Assembly: GCA_001604135.1 (NCBI GenBank)
Contig: LVAT01000008.1
Location: 186,001 to 250,000, forward strand
DNA: 64,000 bases
Source of the DNA: Clostridiales bacterium Firm_14
Lineage (GTDB): Bacteria; Bacillota; Clostridia; Saccharofermentanales; Saccharofermentanaceae
Reading direction: 5' to 3'
Shown here: positions 33,567 through 42,406 of the stretch, piece after piece
How the letters are laid out: each line of letters starts with the position of its first letter
Numbering within the stretch: the first letter of the stretch is position 1
The notes under the pieces: model-generated
What the model was told of the DNA's origin: nothing
Seen by the model: only the letters and a program-made list of their open reading frames with translations
Databases searched by the model: none
Translations under genes and position numbers: made by a program

Positions 33567-34499
33567 CTACTCTCCTTTAGATATTTTTAAATTCTCGAAT
33601 GCATTGGGTATTGGATTAATATTCAATGCAGAACCAGAACTGTTTATCATTGAAATAAAATAACGCATCTCGTTTTGATAGAATTGATCATCAACGCCAT
33701 AATCAAAGCTGGTTGATGCTAATTGATGCTCAACAGTATGCTTATTATAGTCAACTACAATAACATCGTCTTTTGTGAAGAATTCCACTCTTCTGTTATT
33801 GGTTCTGCCGAAATAGTCCAAGTGAACTTCAATTAATTTGTCATTATATTCAAGAATATAAGTCGCCAAATCCGGTGCATTCATTTCGAGATTTGAATAC
33901 TTGCCGGCAACTCGATGTGTTTTTTGAGGAAAACCAAACAATGAAGTAACATAGTCGATTTCGTGTAACGAATCAATATCAACACCCCCGCCTCGTTCCT
34001 TAAAGCAGCGGAAACTGAGACGATAATCTCTGCCTTTCTGCCAATTTGGCATATAACTGGAGAATATTACACGCGCTGAATATACTTCAGAGTTATTAGC
34101 GATATTTTTTAGTTCTTCGTAATACTTCGAAAATCTTATAGGACAAGCAACATAATAAACAGAATCACCAGTAGGAAGAACAGAAGAAATATCATAATTC
34201 ACATCATCAAAAATGGGTTTTTCAATAAATAAATGGTGACATCTGCTCTTAAGTAACAAAATATTATCATAATGCGTTCTTGTCTCATCAGTTATAAACC
34301 CAACATCATAATGATCTGATAAGGATTTATTATCCCGTATTTCAAGATTGATTAAATTCTTAATATCAGGAGGCAAAACACGTTCAGTCTTTCGCATTAC
34401 ATCAATTGTCAAAGGAATCCCTTGTGATTTACATATGTCGGAAAGATTCCGTATATGACGGCTCCCTATAGAACCTGCTGAAGTAAATAATGCTTTCAA
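33567..34499 (-). CDS. Gfo/Idh/MocA-family oxidoreductase
   Basis: A 310-residue nucleotide-sugar-type oxidoreductase. The N-terminal Rossmann start is KALFTSAGSIGSRHIRNL, where the usual GxGxxG is SAGSIG. FIEKPIF carries the EKP motif, and the C-terminal domain contains GGGVDIDSLHEIDYV with the active-site histidine. The start is best placed at TTG 34499, seven bases after AGGAGG; a GTG at 34505 is too close to that site. It leads the reverse operon MocA-SDR-FkbM, facing neuB. Two oxidoreductases together suggest oxidation and re-reduction of a sugar, as in C-epimerisation. AT-rich codon use as in its neighbours. Confidence 0.85.
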   Translation of the reverse strand: MKALFTSAGSIGSRHIRNLSDICKSQGIPLTIDVMRKTERVLPPDIKNLINLEIRDNKSLSDHYDVGFITDETRTHYDNILLLKSRCHHLFIEKPIFDDVNYDISSVLPTGDSVYYVACPIRFSKYYEELKNIANNSEVYSARVIFSSYMPNWQKGRDYRLSFRCFKERGGGVDIDSLHEIDYVTSLFGFPQKTHRVAGKYSNLEMNAPDLATYILEYNDKLIEVHLDYFGRTNNRRVEFFTKDDVIVVDYNKHTVEHQLASTSFDYGVDDQFYQNEMRYFISMINSSGSALNINPIPNAFENLKISKGE

Positions 34500-34566
34500 A
34501 AGCACACCTCCTATACTTGAATTTTACGAATCTTTATATCAATTATAATTTATTTATAACTAAATA

Positions 34567-34575
34567 ATTATATCA
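34567..34575 (-). promoter_or_regulatory. Extended -10 promoter of the reverse MocA-SDR-FkbM operon
   Basis: Read on the minus strand, TGATATAAT (34575-34567) is a perfect extended -10 element, giving a leader of about 60 bases before the AGGAGG ribosome binding site. The intergenic region is very AT-rich, so other starts are possible. Confidence 0.5.
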
Positions 34576-34678
34576 CAACGGCAATAACGAGGATAATTTG
34601 TATCTTTTTAAAACGATGTTGATAAAAAGAGGCTGATTACAATAGAAACATTAATCTTGACTTTTTATCAACTGATTA

Positions 34679-34711
34679 TTGTTTTTCGCGCAATACTAGT
34701 ATAATCAAACC
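34679..34711 (+). promoter_or_regulatory. Promoter abutting the acyltransferase start codon
   Basis: A perfect TATAAT (34700-34705) lies six bases before ATG 34712; TTGTTT (34679-34684) is 15 bases upstream of it. The predicted RNA start coincides with the ATG, and no Shine-Dalgarno sequence is present, as at ftsQ. A leaderless mRNA is the simplest reading. Confidence 0.5.
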
Positions 34712-35989
34712 ATGAAGATCAAGACCAAACATCTATCCTATGATGAAGTAATGAGCCTCCCTTCATGGGAGCACAAGAAGCCCAAGAAGCCTTCCAAACT
34801 TCTTGCGTTTGTAGCTCGCACCGGACTTAAGGGCGAGCTTAAAAAAGTAGGTTTTACCTGCAGGAAAGTCGATATGGAGAAAGCCGGCGACGGTCCCTGG
34901 ATGATCCTGATGAACCATTGCAGCTTTACGGATCTTGCCATAGCCTTTGAAGTGCTCAAGGGAAGGCCTTTCAGCATTGTCTGCACATCAGATGCGCTTG
35001 TCGGCAAAGAGGGTCTGATGAGATCTTTGGGATGCATCCCGACAAGAAAGTTTGTATCCGATATGTCACTTATCACGGACATGGATTATGCGCTGAGCGT
35101 CAACAAGGCGAGCGTCCTTATGTATCCGGAGGCCGGCTATTCATTGGACGGCACCGGCACGAGGATCCCCAGAAGAATGGGCGTGCTCCTCAAGAAACTG
35201 AAATACCCGGTCGTCATGATCACTACCTACGGCGCATTTACGAGAGATCCTCTTTATAACAATCTTCAGAAGAGAGATGTTAAGGTGTCCTGTGAGATGA
35301 AGTGCCTCTTCACGCCTGAAGAACTTGCTAATACCAAGGTAAGACAGATCGATGAAGTGCTTGATGAGGCGTTCACTTTCGATTACTTCAAGTGGCAGCA
35401 GGATAACAATGTAGAGATCGATGAGCCTTTCAGGGCTGACGGTCTTAACAGGATCCTTTATAAGTGCCCTCACTGCATGACTGAAGGTGAGACGGAAGGC
35501 AAAGGAATCACACTGAAATGCAAAAAGTGCGGTGCCACTTATGAGCTCGATACATTGGGAAGGCTTAAGGGCATTAATGTCGAACCGAAGTTTACTCATG
35601 TACCTGACTGGTTCGCCTGGGAGCGCGAGCAGTTTAAGGAAGAACTGGAAAATGGAACTTATAAGCTCGATGTCCCATGTGACATAGCGATCCTCAAAGA
35701 TTCCAAGGCACTGTACATGGTAGGAACGGGAACGCTTCACCATGATGCAAACGGTTTTGTGCTGGACGGATGTGACGGCAAACTTCACTACGAGCAGTCA
35801 CCTAGTGTTTCTTACAGCGTTAACTCCGATTACTTCTGGTATGAGATCGGTGACATAGTATCGATCGGCACTAACGACTGCCTTTATTTCTGCTTCCCTA
35901 AGGAAGGTGATATCGTAGCAAAGACCAGGATCGCCGCAGAAGAACTATATAAGCTTTCCAAAGGCAAGGGTTCTTCAGAGAAGGACTGA
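34712..35989 (+). CDS. PlsC-like acyltransferase with C-terminal zinc ribbon
   Basis: A 425-residue protein. The lysophospholipid acyltransferase core has the HX4D catalytic motif NHCSFTD (His69, Asp74) and the glycerol-phosphate-binding block VLMYPEAGYSLDGTG (about 135-149), close to the FPEGTRS consensus. From about residue 250 there is a zinc ribbon with two CxxC pairs (YKCPHC and LKCKKCG) and then a domain without recognised family. No membrane segment is evident. It likely acylates a lipid or glycan precursor. The alpha/beta hydrolase gene follows after three bases. The start codon seems to lack a ribosome binding site. Confidence 0.85.
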   Translation: MKIKTKHLSYDEVMSLPSWEHKKPKKPSKLLAFVARTGLKGELKKVGFTCRKVDMEKAGDGPWMILMNHCSFTDLAIAFEVLKGRPFSIVCTSDALVGKEGLMRSLGCIPTRKFVSDMSLITDMDYALSVNKASVLMYPEAGYSLDGTGTRIPRRMGVLLKKLKYPVVMITTYGAFTRDPLYNNLQKRDVKVSCEMKCLFTPEELANTKVRQIDEVLDEAFTFDYFKWQQDNNVEIDEPFRADGLNRILYKCPHCMTEGETEGKGITLKCKKCGATYELDTLGRLKGINVEPKFTHVPDWFAWEREQFKEELENGTYKLDVPCDIAILKDSKALYMVGTGTLHHDANGFVLDGCDGKLHYEQSPSVSYSVNSDYFWYEIGDIVSIGTNDCLYFCFPKEGDIVAKTRIAAEELYKLSKGKGSSEKD

Positions 35990-35992
35990 CAT

Positions 35993-36862
35993 ATGATCAA
36001 CTGGATAATGAAAAAGTCCGGAGAGATAGCGCTTAAGACCGATGTCGGTAAGCTTGATCTTGCGCGTCTTCCTGAAGAAGTAACCGAGATAAAAGACATA
36101 AGTTATATAGACGATAACGACCCCGGCCATAAAATGGATATCTATGTGCGTAAGGATGGCTCGAAAAAGCCTGTCCTCATTGATATCCACGGCGGCGGTT
36201 TTATTTCCGAAGATAAAGCCATGAACAGGCTCTTCGGAAACTACATGGCAAAGCTCGGATTCGTTGTTTTCGAGCTTAACGTCAGACTTGCATATCCCGA
36301 GTGGACTGTTTTCGATCAGATAGAAGATATCGATAAAGGCGTCAGATTTGCGCTGGAACGCGCGGAAGAGTATGAAGGCGATACCGACATGCTTTTTGTC
36401 GCCGGACACTCCTCAGGCGGCGTTCTCGCGTTTACGGAGTGCATGCTGAATAGCTCGCCCGAGATGCTCTCTGATTTCGGCCTTCAAAAACGCGAATACA
36501 AGTATAAAGGCCTGATCACAGACTGCGGCCTCATGCACTTTTACAAGAGCAGCATCGCATACTGGGGCATGCGGAAGATGATCTTCCCCAAAGGTTATAA
36601 GGACGACAAGAGATATAAGTATCTGACAGCGGAGAATAATGAGTATATCAGAAAGCTCCCTAAGGCTGCGCTTCTGACTAATTCAAAAGATGTACTGAAG
36701 AAGATGACTTATTTCTTCGATGGTGTACTGACTCAGAAGTCAGTTGAACACCGATTATTCGAATATGGCAAAGACGGCCATACAGGCATTATCTTCAAGC
36801 CCTATACGGATGAGAACCAGGAGATCCTGAAGAGGGTTAAGGATTATCTTCTGAACGCTTAG
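35993..36862 (+). CDS. Alpha/beta hydrolase (HGGG esterase type)
   Basis: A 289-residue hydrolase of the alpha/beta-hydrolase_3 family: oxyanion-hole HGGG at 66-69 (LIDIHGGGF), nucleophile elbow GHSSGG with Ser140, and a likely catalytic His near the end (GKDGHTGIIF). It likely cleaves small esters. Three bases separate it from the acyltransferase, so acylation and de-acylation genes are paired. Its 3' end overlaps the reverse membrane-protein gene by 26 bases. Confidence 0.85.
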   Translation: MINWIMKKSGEIALKTDVGKLDLARLPEEVTEIKDISYIDDNDPGHKMDIYVRKDGSKKPVLIDIHGGGFISEDKAMNRLFGNYMAKLGFVVFELNVRLAYPEWTVFDQIEDIDKGVRFALERAEEYEGDTDMLFVAGHSSGGVLAFTECMLNSSPEMLSDFGLQKREYKYKGLITDCGLMHFYKSSIAYWGMRKMIFPKGYKDDKRYKYLTAENNEYIRKLPKAALLTNSKDVLKKMTYFFDGVLTQKSVEHRLFEYGKDGHTGIIFKPYTDENQEILKRVKDYLLNA

Positions 36863-37601
36863 CTTCTTTTGCTTTCTTGCGTTCTTTGGCTTTGGCTTTT
36901 TTATCCTCAATGAATTCAATGAACTCATCGCCATAATCTTGTTTAAGTGACACGCAGCACCAATATATATAATGGGCGGCCAGTCCTTCGACGAGAATAA
37001 TCACAAAGATGTAATACCATTCTTCTTCTCCTGATATGATTCGAGGTATCTGATATACCGGCAGCGCGATCATGATAGCGAGGGGCAGCAGTATGTTGAA
37101 TAACATTACAAGGATCATGCCGTAATATTCGAACATCTCATTTCTTCTGTCATCACGGGTAAAGTATGCAATCAGTGCGAATACTATAGCCCAGCCGATA
37201 AAGATCCAGAACATATAGTTGATCTCGCCAAGGTAGATCTGATATCCTGCTCCTGCCACACCCATCAGCGCGCCGAAAACAAAAAGGCCTGTTAAGAAGT
37301 TGCGCGAGAAAGGAGTGGCATTTCTTCTGTAACCTTTCCAATACGCGGGCTTATCCTCAAGTTCTTTCTTGTTCAGATATTGGCGCAGGAGCTTTGCAAA
37401 AGCATCACAGGCTTCTTTCTGCGTGTTGAATATCTGGGCGTCGGATTTCTTTCCCTGCTCACCGTAGAAGATCTCCCATTTGCCGTTCTTTCTGTGGAGC
37501 AGATTAAAGCAGCCGTCATAACGCCCGCGCACACCTATGTTGATGTTGTTCTGATCGATGCCGAGAGACTCGATCTCTTCCTCAAGTTGTTTAATAGTCA
37601 T
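36837..37601 (-). CDS. Hypothetical membrane protein with N-terminal soluble domain
   Basis: About 254 residues. The first 100 are soluble and include a repeat-like unit YDGCFNLLHRKNGKWEIFYGEQGKK, reminiscent of small domains that bind or sense nucleotides but not identified. Then follow four hydrophobic segments (about 105-220) and a lysine-rich tail ending KERKKAKEAKRSEDNP. Start at 37601 is preferred over 37610 because of spacing from AGGGG. No family is recognised. It is convergent with the hydrolase gene. Confidence 0.65.
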   Translation of the reverse strand: MTIKQLEEEIESLGIDQNNINIGVRGRYDGCFNLLHRKNGKWEIFYGEQGKKSDAQIFNTQKEACDAFAKLLRQYLNKKELEDKPAYWKGYRRNATPFSRNFLTGLFVFGALMGVAGAGYQIYLGEINYMFWIFIGWAIVFALIAYFTRDDRRNEMFEYYGMILVMLFNILLPLAIMIALPVYQIPRIISGEEEWYYIFVIILVEGLAAHYIYWCCVSLKQDYGDEFIEFIEDKKAKAKERKKAKEAKRSEDNP

Positions 37602-37733
37602 ATTTCCCATTTCCCCTTAATGGTTTTATGTTAGCATACATTTTTCTTCTTGTGTTCCGTAAGAAACGCTCAAAAACGGGAGCTTTACTTGTGTTAGAAT
37701 GACGATAAATAACTGATGCTGAGAGGAACGAAG

Positions 37734-38255
37734 ATGGTAATACTGATAACCGGCGCATCCCATACGGGAAAGACAATGCTGGCGCAGAAACTGCTCGAGA
37801 AATATCACTATCCGTACATATCGATCGACCATCTGAAGATGGGCCTCATAAGAAGCAGAAATACTGATCTCACACCTGAGGACGATGACAAGCTTACGGA
37901 CTATCTGTGGCCCATAGCAAGGGAGATGGTAAAGACAGCTGTTGAGAATGATCAGAATCTTATAGTCGAAGGCTGCTATATTCCTTTCGGCTGGAGAAAA
38001 GACTTCGATGATGATTATCTGAAGAACATCAGATTTATCTGCCTCGCGATGACTGATGAATATATTGATGCTCATTACGATGACATAAAGGGTCACGCAT
38101 CGGATATAGAGAACAGATTGGATGAATCGTACTTAAATCCCGAATGGATAAAAGCAGAAAATCAGAAATACATAAGAGGGTTCGAAGCAACCGGTGAAAA
38201 GGTTGTCCTGATAGAGGAAGACTACATTTCCGTAATCGATAAGTTGTCCCATTAA
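37734..38255 (+). CDS. P-loop kinase-like protein
   Basis: A 173-residue protein with Walker A GASHTGKTMLAQKL at the N-terminus, DHLKMGLIRS as a likely acceptor-binding element and IVEGCYIPFGW as Walker B-like strand. It resembles adenylate-kinase or zeta-toxin-type small kinases used on metabolites or antibiotics; the substrate is unknown. The start is ATG 37734 with AGAGGAA upstream. An extended -10 (TGTTAGAAT, 37692-37700) lies 34 bases before. It stands alone between a reverse gene and the VOC gene. Confidence 0.75.
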   Translation: MVILITGASHTGKTMLAQKLLEKYHYPYISIDHLKMGLIRSRNTDLTPEDDDKLTDYLWPIAREMVKTAVENDQNLIVEGCYIPFGWRKDFDDDYLKNIRFICLAMTDEYIDAHYDDIKGHASDIENRLDESYLNPEWIKAENQKYIRGFEATGEKVVLIEEDYISVIDKLSH

Positions 38256-38306
38256 CGGGATGGCACTTGTGATAGTATTATCCAATAAAGTTTGGAGGAT
38301 AAGGAA

Positions 38307-38741
38307 ATGAGATTAGACGGATTTGGGTTATTTGTTGAAGATATGGGTTCGATGATCAGGTTCTACAGGGATGTTCTGGGATTTGAGATCAAGGAAACCG
38401 AAGATACCGGTAATGTGTATCTTGTTAAGGACGGTACTCTGTTCCTCCTTTACGGCAGGAAAGATTTTGAGAAGATGACCAGCCGCCGGTATGAATATGT
38501 TAAGGGCCTTAACGGCCATTTTGAGATCGCGCTTTATGTTGATACTTTTGAAGAAGTCGATGAGGCTTATAAGCGCGCTGTAGAAGGCGGTGCTACATCC
38601 GTATTGGAACCAGAGGATGAGCCTTGGGGACAGAGGACTTGTTATATTGCCGATCCTGAAGGAAATCTGATCGAGATCGGTTCATGGAACAAGCCATATG
38701 AGGATAAGGATAGATACGTATTGGAGGAGAAGAATGGATAA
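38307..38741 (+). CDS. VOC-family (glyoxalase/bleomycin resistance) protein
   Basis: A 144-residue protein with paired beta-alpha-beta-beta-beta units: FGLFVEDMGSMIRFYRDVLGFEI at the start and the closing WGQRTCYIADPEGNLIEIGSW. Glu near the end (NLIEIGSW) is a usual metal ligand. The first VOC metal site is not clearly a histidine. The start is ATG 38307 with GGAGG nine bases upstream. An extended -10 TGATAGTAT (38270-38278) precedes it. Its end overlaps the next gene by eight bases. Confidence 0.85.
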   Translation: MRLDGFGLFVEDMGSMIRFYRDVLGFEIKETEDTGNVYLVKDGTLFLLYGRKDFEKMTSRRYEYVKGLNGHFEIALYVDTFEEVDEAYKRAVEGGATSVLEPEDEPWGQRTCYIADPEGNLIEIGSWNKPYEDKDRYVLEEKNG

Positions 38742-39174
38742 CAGGATAATCGGTTTTCTTATTAAGGCCAAGAAGGCTACATATGCAGGGAAGGGTGCGG
38801 AGACAACTTCTTCGAGGCCCAAGTCCCATGATCTGATCTATCGTGAAGATGACCTGATGTATTACGATACCTACTTAGGCGGCAATAAGTTTGCCGGAGA
38901 AGAAGCGTTGTGGATATCGGATAAGCCTTACTGGAGCATGAATTACGTTGGCAGGGTAACAGGCGATAACTTCAGCGGTGATTTCCTGAAGGAGGCTTTG
39001 CTCAATGTCCCTGCCGATAAGCCCTTCAGAGGACCTGATTTATACACGAACGGCGATTATACCTTTAAGTGTGATGTTACAGGCTCTTTTGAATGGTTTC
39101 AGGGTTATGAGACAATAAGCTATAAGGGAGATAAGATCTACGAGTGTTATTTCCATGGCGGGATCATCGAATAA
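38734..39174 (+). CDS. DUF5680-type protein
   Basis: A 146-residue soluble protein that matches my memory of the DUF5680 pattern: FLIKAKKATYAGKGAETTSS, YYDTYLGGNKFAGEEALW, WSMNYVGRV and FEWFQGYETISY. The family has no known activity; members often sit beside small resistance or modification genes. GGAGGAGAAG before ATG 38734 sets the start, inside the end of the VOC gene, suggesting coupled translation. Confidence 0.75.
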   Translation: MDNRIIGFLIKAKKATYAGKGAETTSSRPKSHDLIYREDDLMYYDTYLGGNKFAGEEALWISDKPYWSMNYVGRVTGDNFSGDFLKEALLNVPADKPFRGPDLYTNGDYTFKCDVTGSFEWFQGYETISYKGDKIYECYFHGGIIE

Positions 39175-39213
39175 GAGTATAATGTTCGGAAATTCATTTT
39201 AGGGGAAACTTGG

Positions 39214-40941
39214 ATGTTAAAGAATCTGAAGAAGCTCTTAAGTTACTATAAACCCTATATTGGAACATTCCTTCTGGATATGTTCTTTGCTGTTGTGGCT
39301 TCAGCCATAGCGCTCGTTGTTCCGCTTATAGTCCGATACATTACTTCAGAAGTGATCTATCTTGAAGAAGGTGCAAAGGAGAGGATAATCCAGCTCGGAA
39401 TCCTCCTTATCATTCTTGTTGTAATCCAGTTCTTATCCAATTTCTACATAACCAATATCGGTCATGTTATGGGTGCAAAGATGGAATATAACATGCGTGC
39501 CGAGATCTTCGAGCATTACCAGAAACTGTCCTTCTCGTTCTTCGACGACCAGAAGGTAGGACAGCTCATGAGCAGGATCACTAACGATCTGTTTGACATA
39601 ACCGAGCTCCTGCATCACGGTCCTGAGAATATTGTTATTTCTCTCATCAAGATCATCGGCGCATTTATCATTCTGTTCGGCATAAGCAAATATCTGACGG
39701 CTGCATCGTTTGTTATTCTGCCGTTTATGTTTATCTATGTCTTCTTCCTTAACAAGAAGATGAGAAAGACCTTCAAAGAAAACAGGAAAAAAGTGGCAGA
39801 TATAAACTCGAGGACTGAAGACAATCTTTCAGGTATCAGAGTTGTTAAGTCATTTGCGAATGAAGAGATCGAGATGGCAAAGTTCAAGGATGGCAATGAT
39901 GCTTTCTTAAAGACCAAGAAGAAAAGCTATCTCTATCTTGGCCTGTTCCAGTCTGGAATGACGGCTTTTATCCTTCTTGTAAATATCGTTGTCATCATTA
40001 CCGGCGCTGTTCTTATTTCTGACGGTCTGGTCGAGATACCTGATTTTATTGCATTCCTCTTGTACATCAATACATTCACTGAGCCTATCAGAGTCATTGT
40101 TGATTTCACGGAACAGTTCCAGAACGGTTATACGGGATTTGAGAGATTTACCGAGATCCTTAACATTGAACCTGATATCAAGGACAAGGATGGCGCTATA
40201 GATCTGAATGACGTAAAGGGCGATATTATATTTGATGATGTATCGTTCAAATATAAGGACGGTGCCCACAGGGTTCTGCGTCACATAAATCTTGAGATCG
40301 AAGCAGGTTCTTATGTCGCTCTTGTCGGTTCATCAGGCGGCGGCAAGACAACGCTCTGCAGCCTCATTCCGAGATTCTACGACGTTACTAACGGCTCCAT
40401 TAAGATCGACGGGAAAGACATCCGCGACATTAAGCTCAAGAGCCTTAGAGACCATATCGGAATCGTACAGCAGGATGTATATCTTTTCGCAGGAACCGTA
40501 ATCGAGAACATCAGTTACGGAAGGCCCGGAGCAACGAGAGAAGAGATAATCGAAGCGGCTAAGCTTGCTAATGCCCACGACTTCATCATGGAGCTTCCTA
40601 ACGGCTACGATACTGATATCGGACAGCGCGGAATCAAGCTCTCGGGCGGCCAGAAGCAGAGGCTTTCCATTGCGAGAGTATTCCTTAAGAACCCGCCTAT
40701 CCTTATCTTCGATGAGGCGACGAGCGCGCTCGATAACGAGAGCGAGAATATCGTTAAGGAATCTTTGGAGAAGCTCGCGAAAAACAGAACTACGATCGTT
40801 ATCGCTCACCGCTTATCAACGGTAAGAAATGCTGAGCGCATTCTTGTCCTAACAGAGAACGGAATTGAAGAGAGCGGTACCCATGATGAACTCATGGCAA
40901 AGAATGGAATATATGCAGGCCTTTATAAGTGGAATGCGTGA
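39214..40941 (+). CDS. ABC exporter, fused permease and ATPase
   Basis: A 575-residue half-transporter of the MsbA/LmrA/BmrA type. Six membrane segments occupy residues about 15-300. The ATPase has Walker A GSSGGGKTT (about 371-379), Q-loop IVQQDVYLF, signature LSGGQKQR (about 476), Walker B ILIFDEATSALD with the catalytic Glu and the H-loop IVIAHRLSTV. It probably works as a homodimer, exporting lipid or drug-like substrates. TATAAT at 39178-39183 may be its own -10 box and AGGGGAA its ribosome binding site. The GNAT gene follows after nine bases. Confidence 0.95.
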   Translation: MLKNLKKLLSYYKPYIGTFLLDMFFAVVASAIALVVPLIVRYITSEVIYLEEGAKERIIQLGILLIILVVIQFLSNFYITNIGHVMGAKMEYNMRAEIFEHYQKLSFSFFDDQKVGQLMSRITNDLFDITELLHHGPENIVISLIKIIGAFIILFGISKYLTAASFVILPFMFIYVFFLNKKMRKTFKENRKKVADINSRTEDNLSGIRVVKSFANEEIEMAKFKDGNDAFLKTKKKSYLYLGLFQSGMTAFILLVNIVVIITGAVLISDGLVEIPDFIAFLLYINTFTEPIRVIVDFTEQFQNGYTGFERFTEILNIEPDIKDKDGAIDLNDVKGDIIFDDVSFKYKDGAHRVLRHINLEIEAGSYVALVGSSGGGKTTLCSLIPRFYDVTNGSIKIDGKDIRDIKLKSLRDHIGIVQQDVYLFAGTVIENISYGRPGATREEIIEAAKLANAHDFIMELPNGYDTDIGQRGIKLSGGQKQRLSIARVFLKNPPILIFDEATSALDNESENIVKESLEKLAKNRTTIVIAHRLSTVRNAERILVLTENGIEESGTHDELMAKNGIYAGLYKWNA

Positions 40942-40950
40942 GGTGTTAAT

Positions 40951-41742
40951 ATGGACACATTTGCTGACGAGAGAGACTATAAGCTGTTAGATCAGGATAA
41001 GTACACATTCTCGGTATTGTCGAGGATCATCAGAGGCGAATTGGAACTTTGCCTTACTGATCACGAGAAGCTCATTATCTGCTTTAGCGGCCAACCGTAT
41101 CCGGTATGGATATGGACTCCTGACGGAGCTTCTGAAGCTGATATGGAGCGCGCATATCAGATCGCCAAAGAGAATTCATTTACGGATGGCGAACACCATT
41201 TCAACATTAAGTATGAACTTGCAGAATACTTCATTAAGAGAGCTGCAGAAGACGGTCTGGAACTTAAGATAACGACGAACCTTTTTGCATACGATTGTCC
41301 TTCTCCGGTAGCTCCCTCATCCGTCGTTGACGGTGAGCTGCACCTGTGTACGGATGAAGACGCTGATGTTATGGTCGAGTTTTTCGACATGTTCCACACT
41401 GAGCTTAATATCGATCAGGAGAGCCTGGAGCAGTACAGACTCTATGTTGAAGACGGCATAAAGACCGGCTCTTTGTATACGTGGAAAAATGGTGACGGCA
41501 AGATCATCGCAAGCTGCAACTGGCATCCTGTTCAGGAGATGGCTTCAATAGGTCTTGTGTATACGCTCAAGGAATATAGGAGAAAGCACTATGCTGAGCA
41601 TCTTGTTTATCAGGTAACAAAGATCGTACAGGACAATGGTTACCTCCCGATGCTTTATACAGATGCTGATTATGTCGCTTCGAATAAATGCTATGAGAAG
41701 ATCGGCTACATACTCAGAGGAAAACTTTGCACTTTAGGGTGA
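40951..41742 (+). CDS. GNAT-family N-acetyltransferase
   Basis: A 263-residue protein with an N-terminal half of unclear fold and a C-terminal GNAT domain: IIASCNWHPVQEMASIGLVYTL, then EYRRKHYAEHLVYQ, the acetyl-CoA pyrophosphate loop in slightly altered form, and ASNKCYEKIGYILRGKL, the classical closing motif. The substrate is unknown. It is embedded in a tight run: nine bases after the ABC gene and four bases before the HAD gene. Confidence 0.85.
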   Translation: MDTFADERDYKLLDQDKYTFSVLSRIIRGELELCLTDHEKLIICFSGQPYPVWIWTPDGASEADMERAYQIAKENSFTDGEHHFNIKYELAEYFIKRAAEDGLELKITTNLFAYDCPSPVAPSSVVDGELHLCTDEDADVMVEFFDMFHTELNIDQESLEQYRLYVEDGIKTGSLYTWKNGDGKIIASCNWHPVQEMASIGLVYTLKEYRRKHYAEHLVYQVTKIVQDNGYLPMLYTDADYVASNKCYEKIGYILRGKLCTLG

Positions 41743-41746
41743 TTTT

Positions 41747-42391
41747 ATGGGCTTTAAATACTGCTTGTTTGATTTGGACGGAACACTTACAGATCCTGCA
41801 ATCGGAATTACCAATTCCGTTATGCATGCGCTCGAGAAGTACGATATTCATGTAGAGGACAGATCTGTACTCTATCCTTTTATCGGTCCTCCGCTTGATT
41901 ATTCTTTCAAGACCTTCTACGGCTTTTCTGAAGAACAGGCTGTTCAGGCGATCAAGTACTACAGAGAATATTTCAGCGTCACGGGATTGTTTGAGAACAA
42001 GGTCTACGACGGTATTCCTGAGATGCTTGAGGCATTGAAGGATAAGGGCGTCACGATCGCTCTCGCAACTTCCAAGCCGTATGAGTTTTCTGTAAGGATA
42101 TTAGAGCATTTCGATCTCATGAAATACTTTGACCATGTTGGCGCTGCTACCATGGACGGACGCATCAGCAAGAAAGCTGATGTTATCTCGAATCTCCTAA
42201 ATGAGATGTGCGCTCCGGGCAAGGATGAGATCCTGATGGTCGGTGACAGATTTCACGATATCGAAGGAGCGAAGGCTAATGGCCTTATGAGTGCCGGTGT
42301 TTTATGGGGATACGGCTCAAAAGAAGAGTTGCAAAATGCAGGTGCGGAGTATATACTTTCCGAACCTTCGGAAATCCCGAAGTTGTTTTAA
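41747..42391 (+). CDS. HAD-family phosphatase, phosphoglycolate-phosphatase-like
   Basis: A 214-residue HAD hydrolase: motif I FDLDGTLTD with both aspartates, motif II LATSKPYEF, motif III Lys in SKKADVI and motif IV MVGDRFHDIEGAKANG. The cap between residues about 15 and 80 is helical (C1 type), as in Gph and beta-phosphoglucomutase-like enzymes. GVLWGYGSKEEL fits phosphoglycolate phosphatase. It follows GNAT after four bases with AGGGTGAT as ribosome binding site. Confidence 0.9.
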   Translation: MGFKYCLFDLDGTLTDPAIGITNSVMHALEKYDIHVEDRSVLYPFIGPPLDYSFKTFYGFSEEQAVQAIKYYREYFSVTGLFENKVYDGIPEMLEALKDKGVTIALATSKPYEFSVRILEHFDLMKYFDHVGAATMDGRISKKADVISNLLNEMCAPGKDEILMVGDRFHDIEGAKANGLMSAGVLWGYGSKEELQNAGAEYILSEPSEIPKLF

Positions 42392-42406
42392 GTATAGGGG
42401 GATAAT

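Noticed and set aside
39214-40941. ABC exporter as part of a bacteriocin or defence system
   Set aside because: No precursor peptide, peptidase domain or immunity gene is nearby; a general exporter is the safer reading.
42358-42375. Perfect hairpin TTTCCGAA-CC-TTCGGAAA at the end of the HAD gene
   Set aside because: It lies in coding sequence without a U-tract directly after it, and the next gene follows closely, so it is not supported as a terminator.
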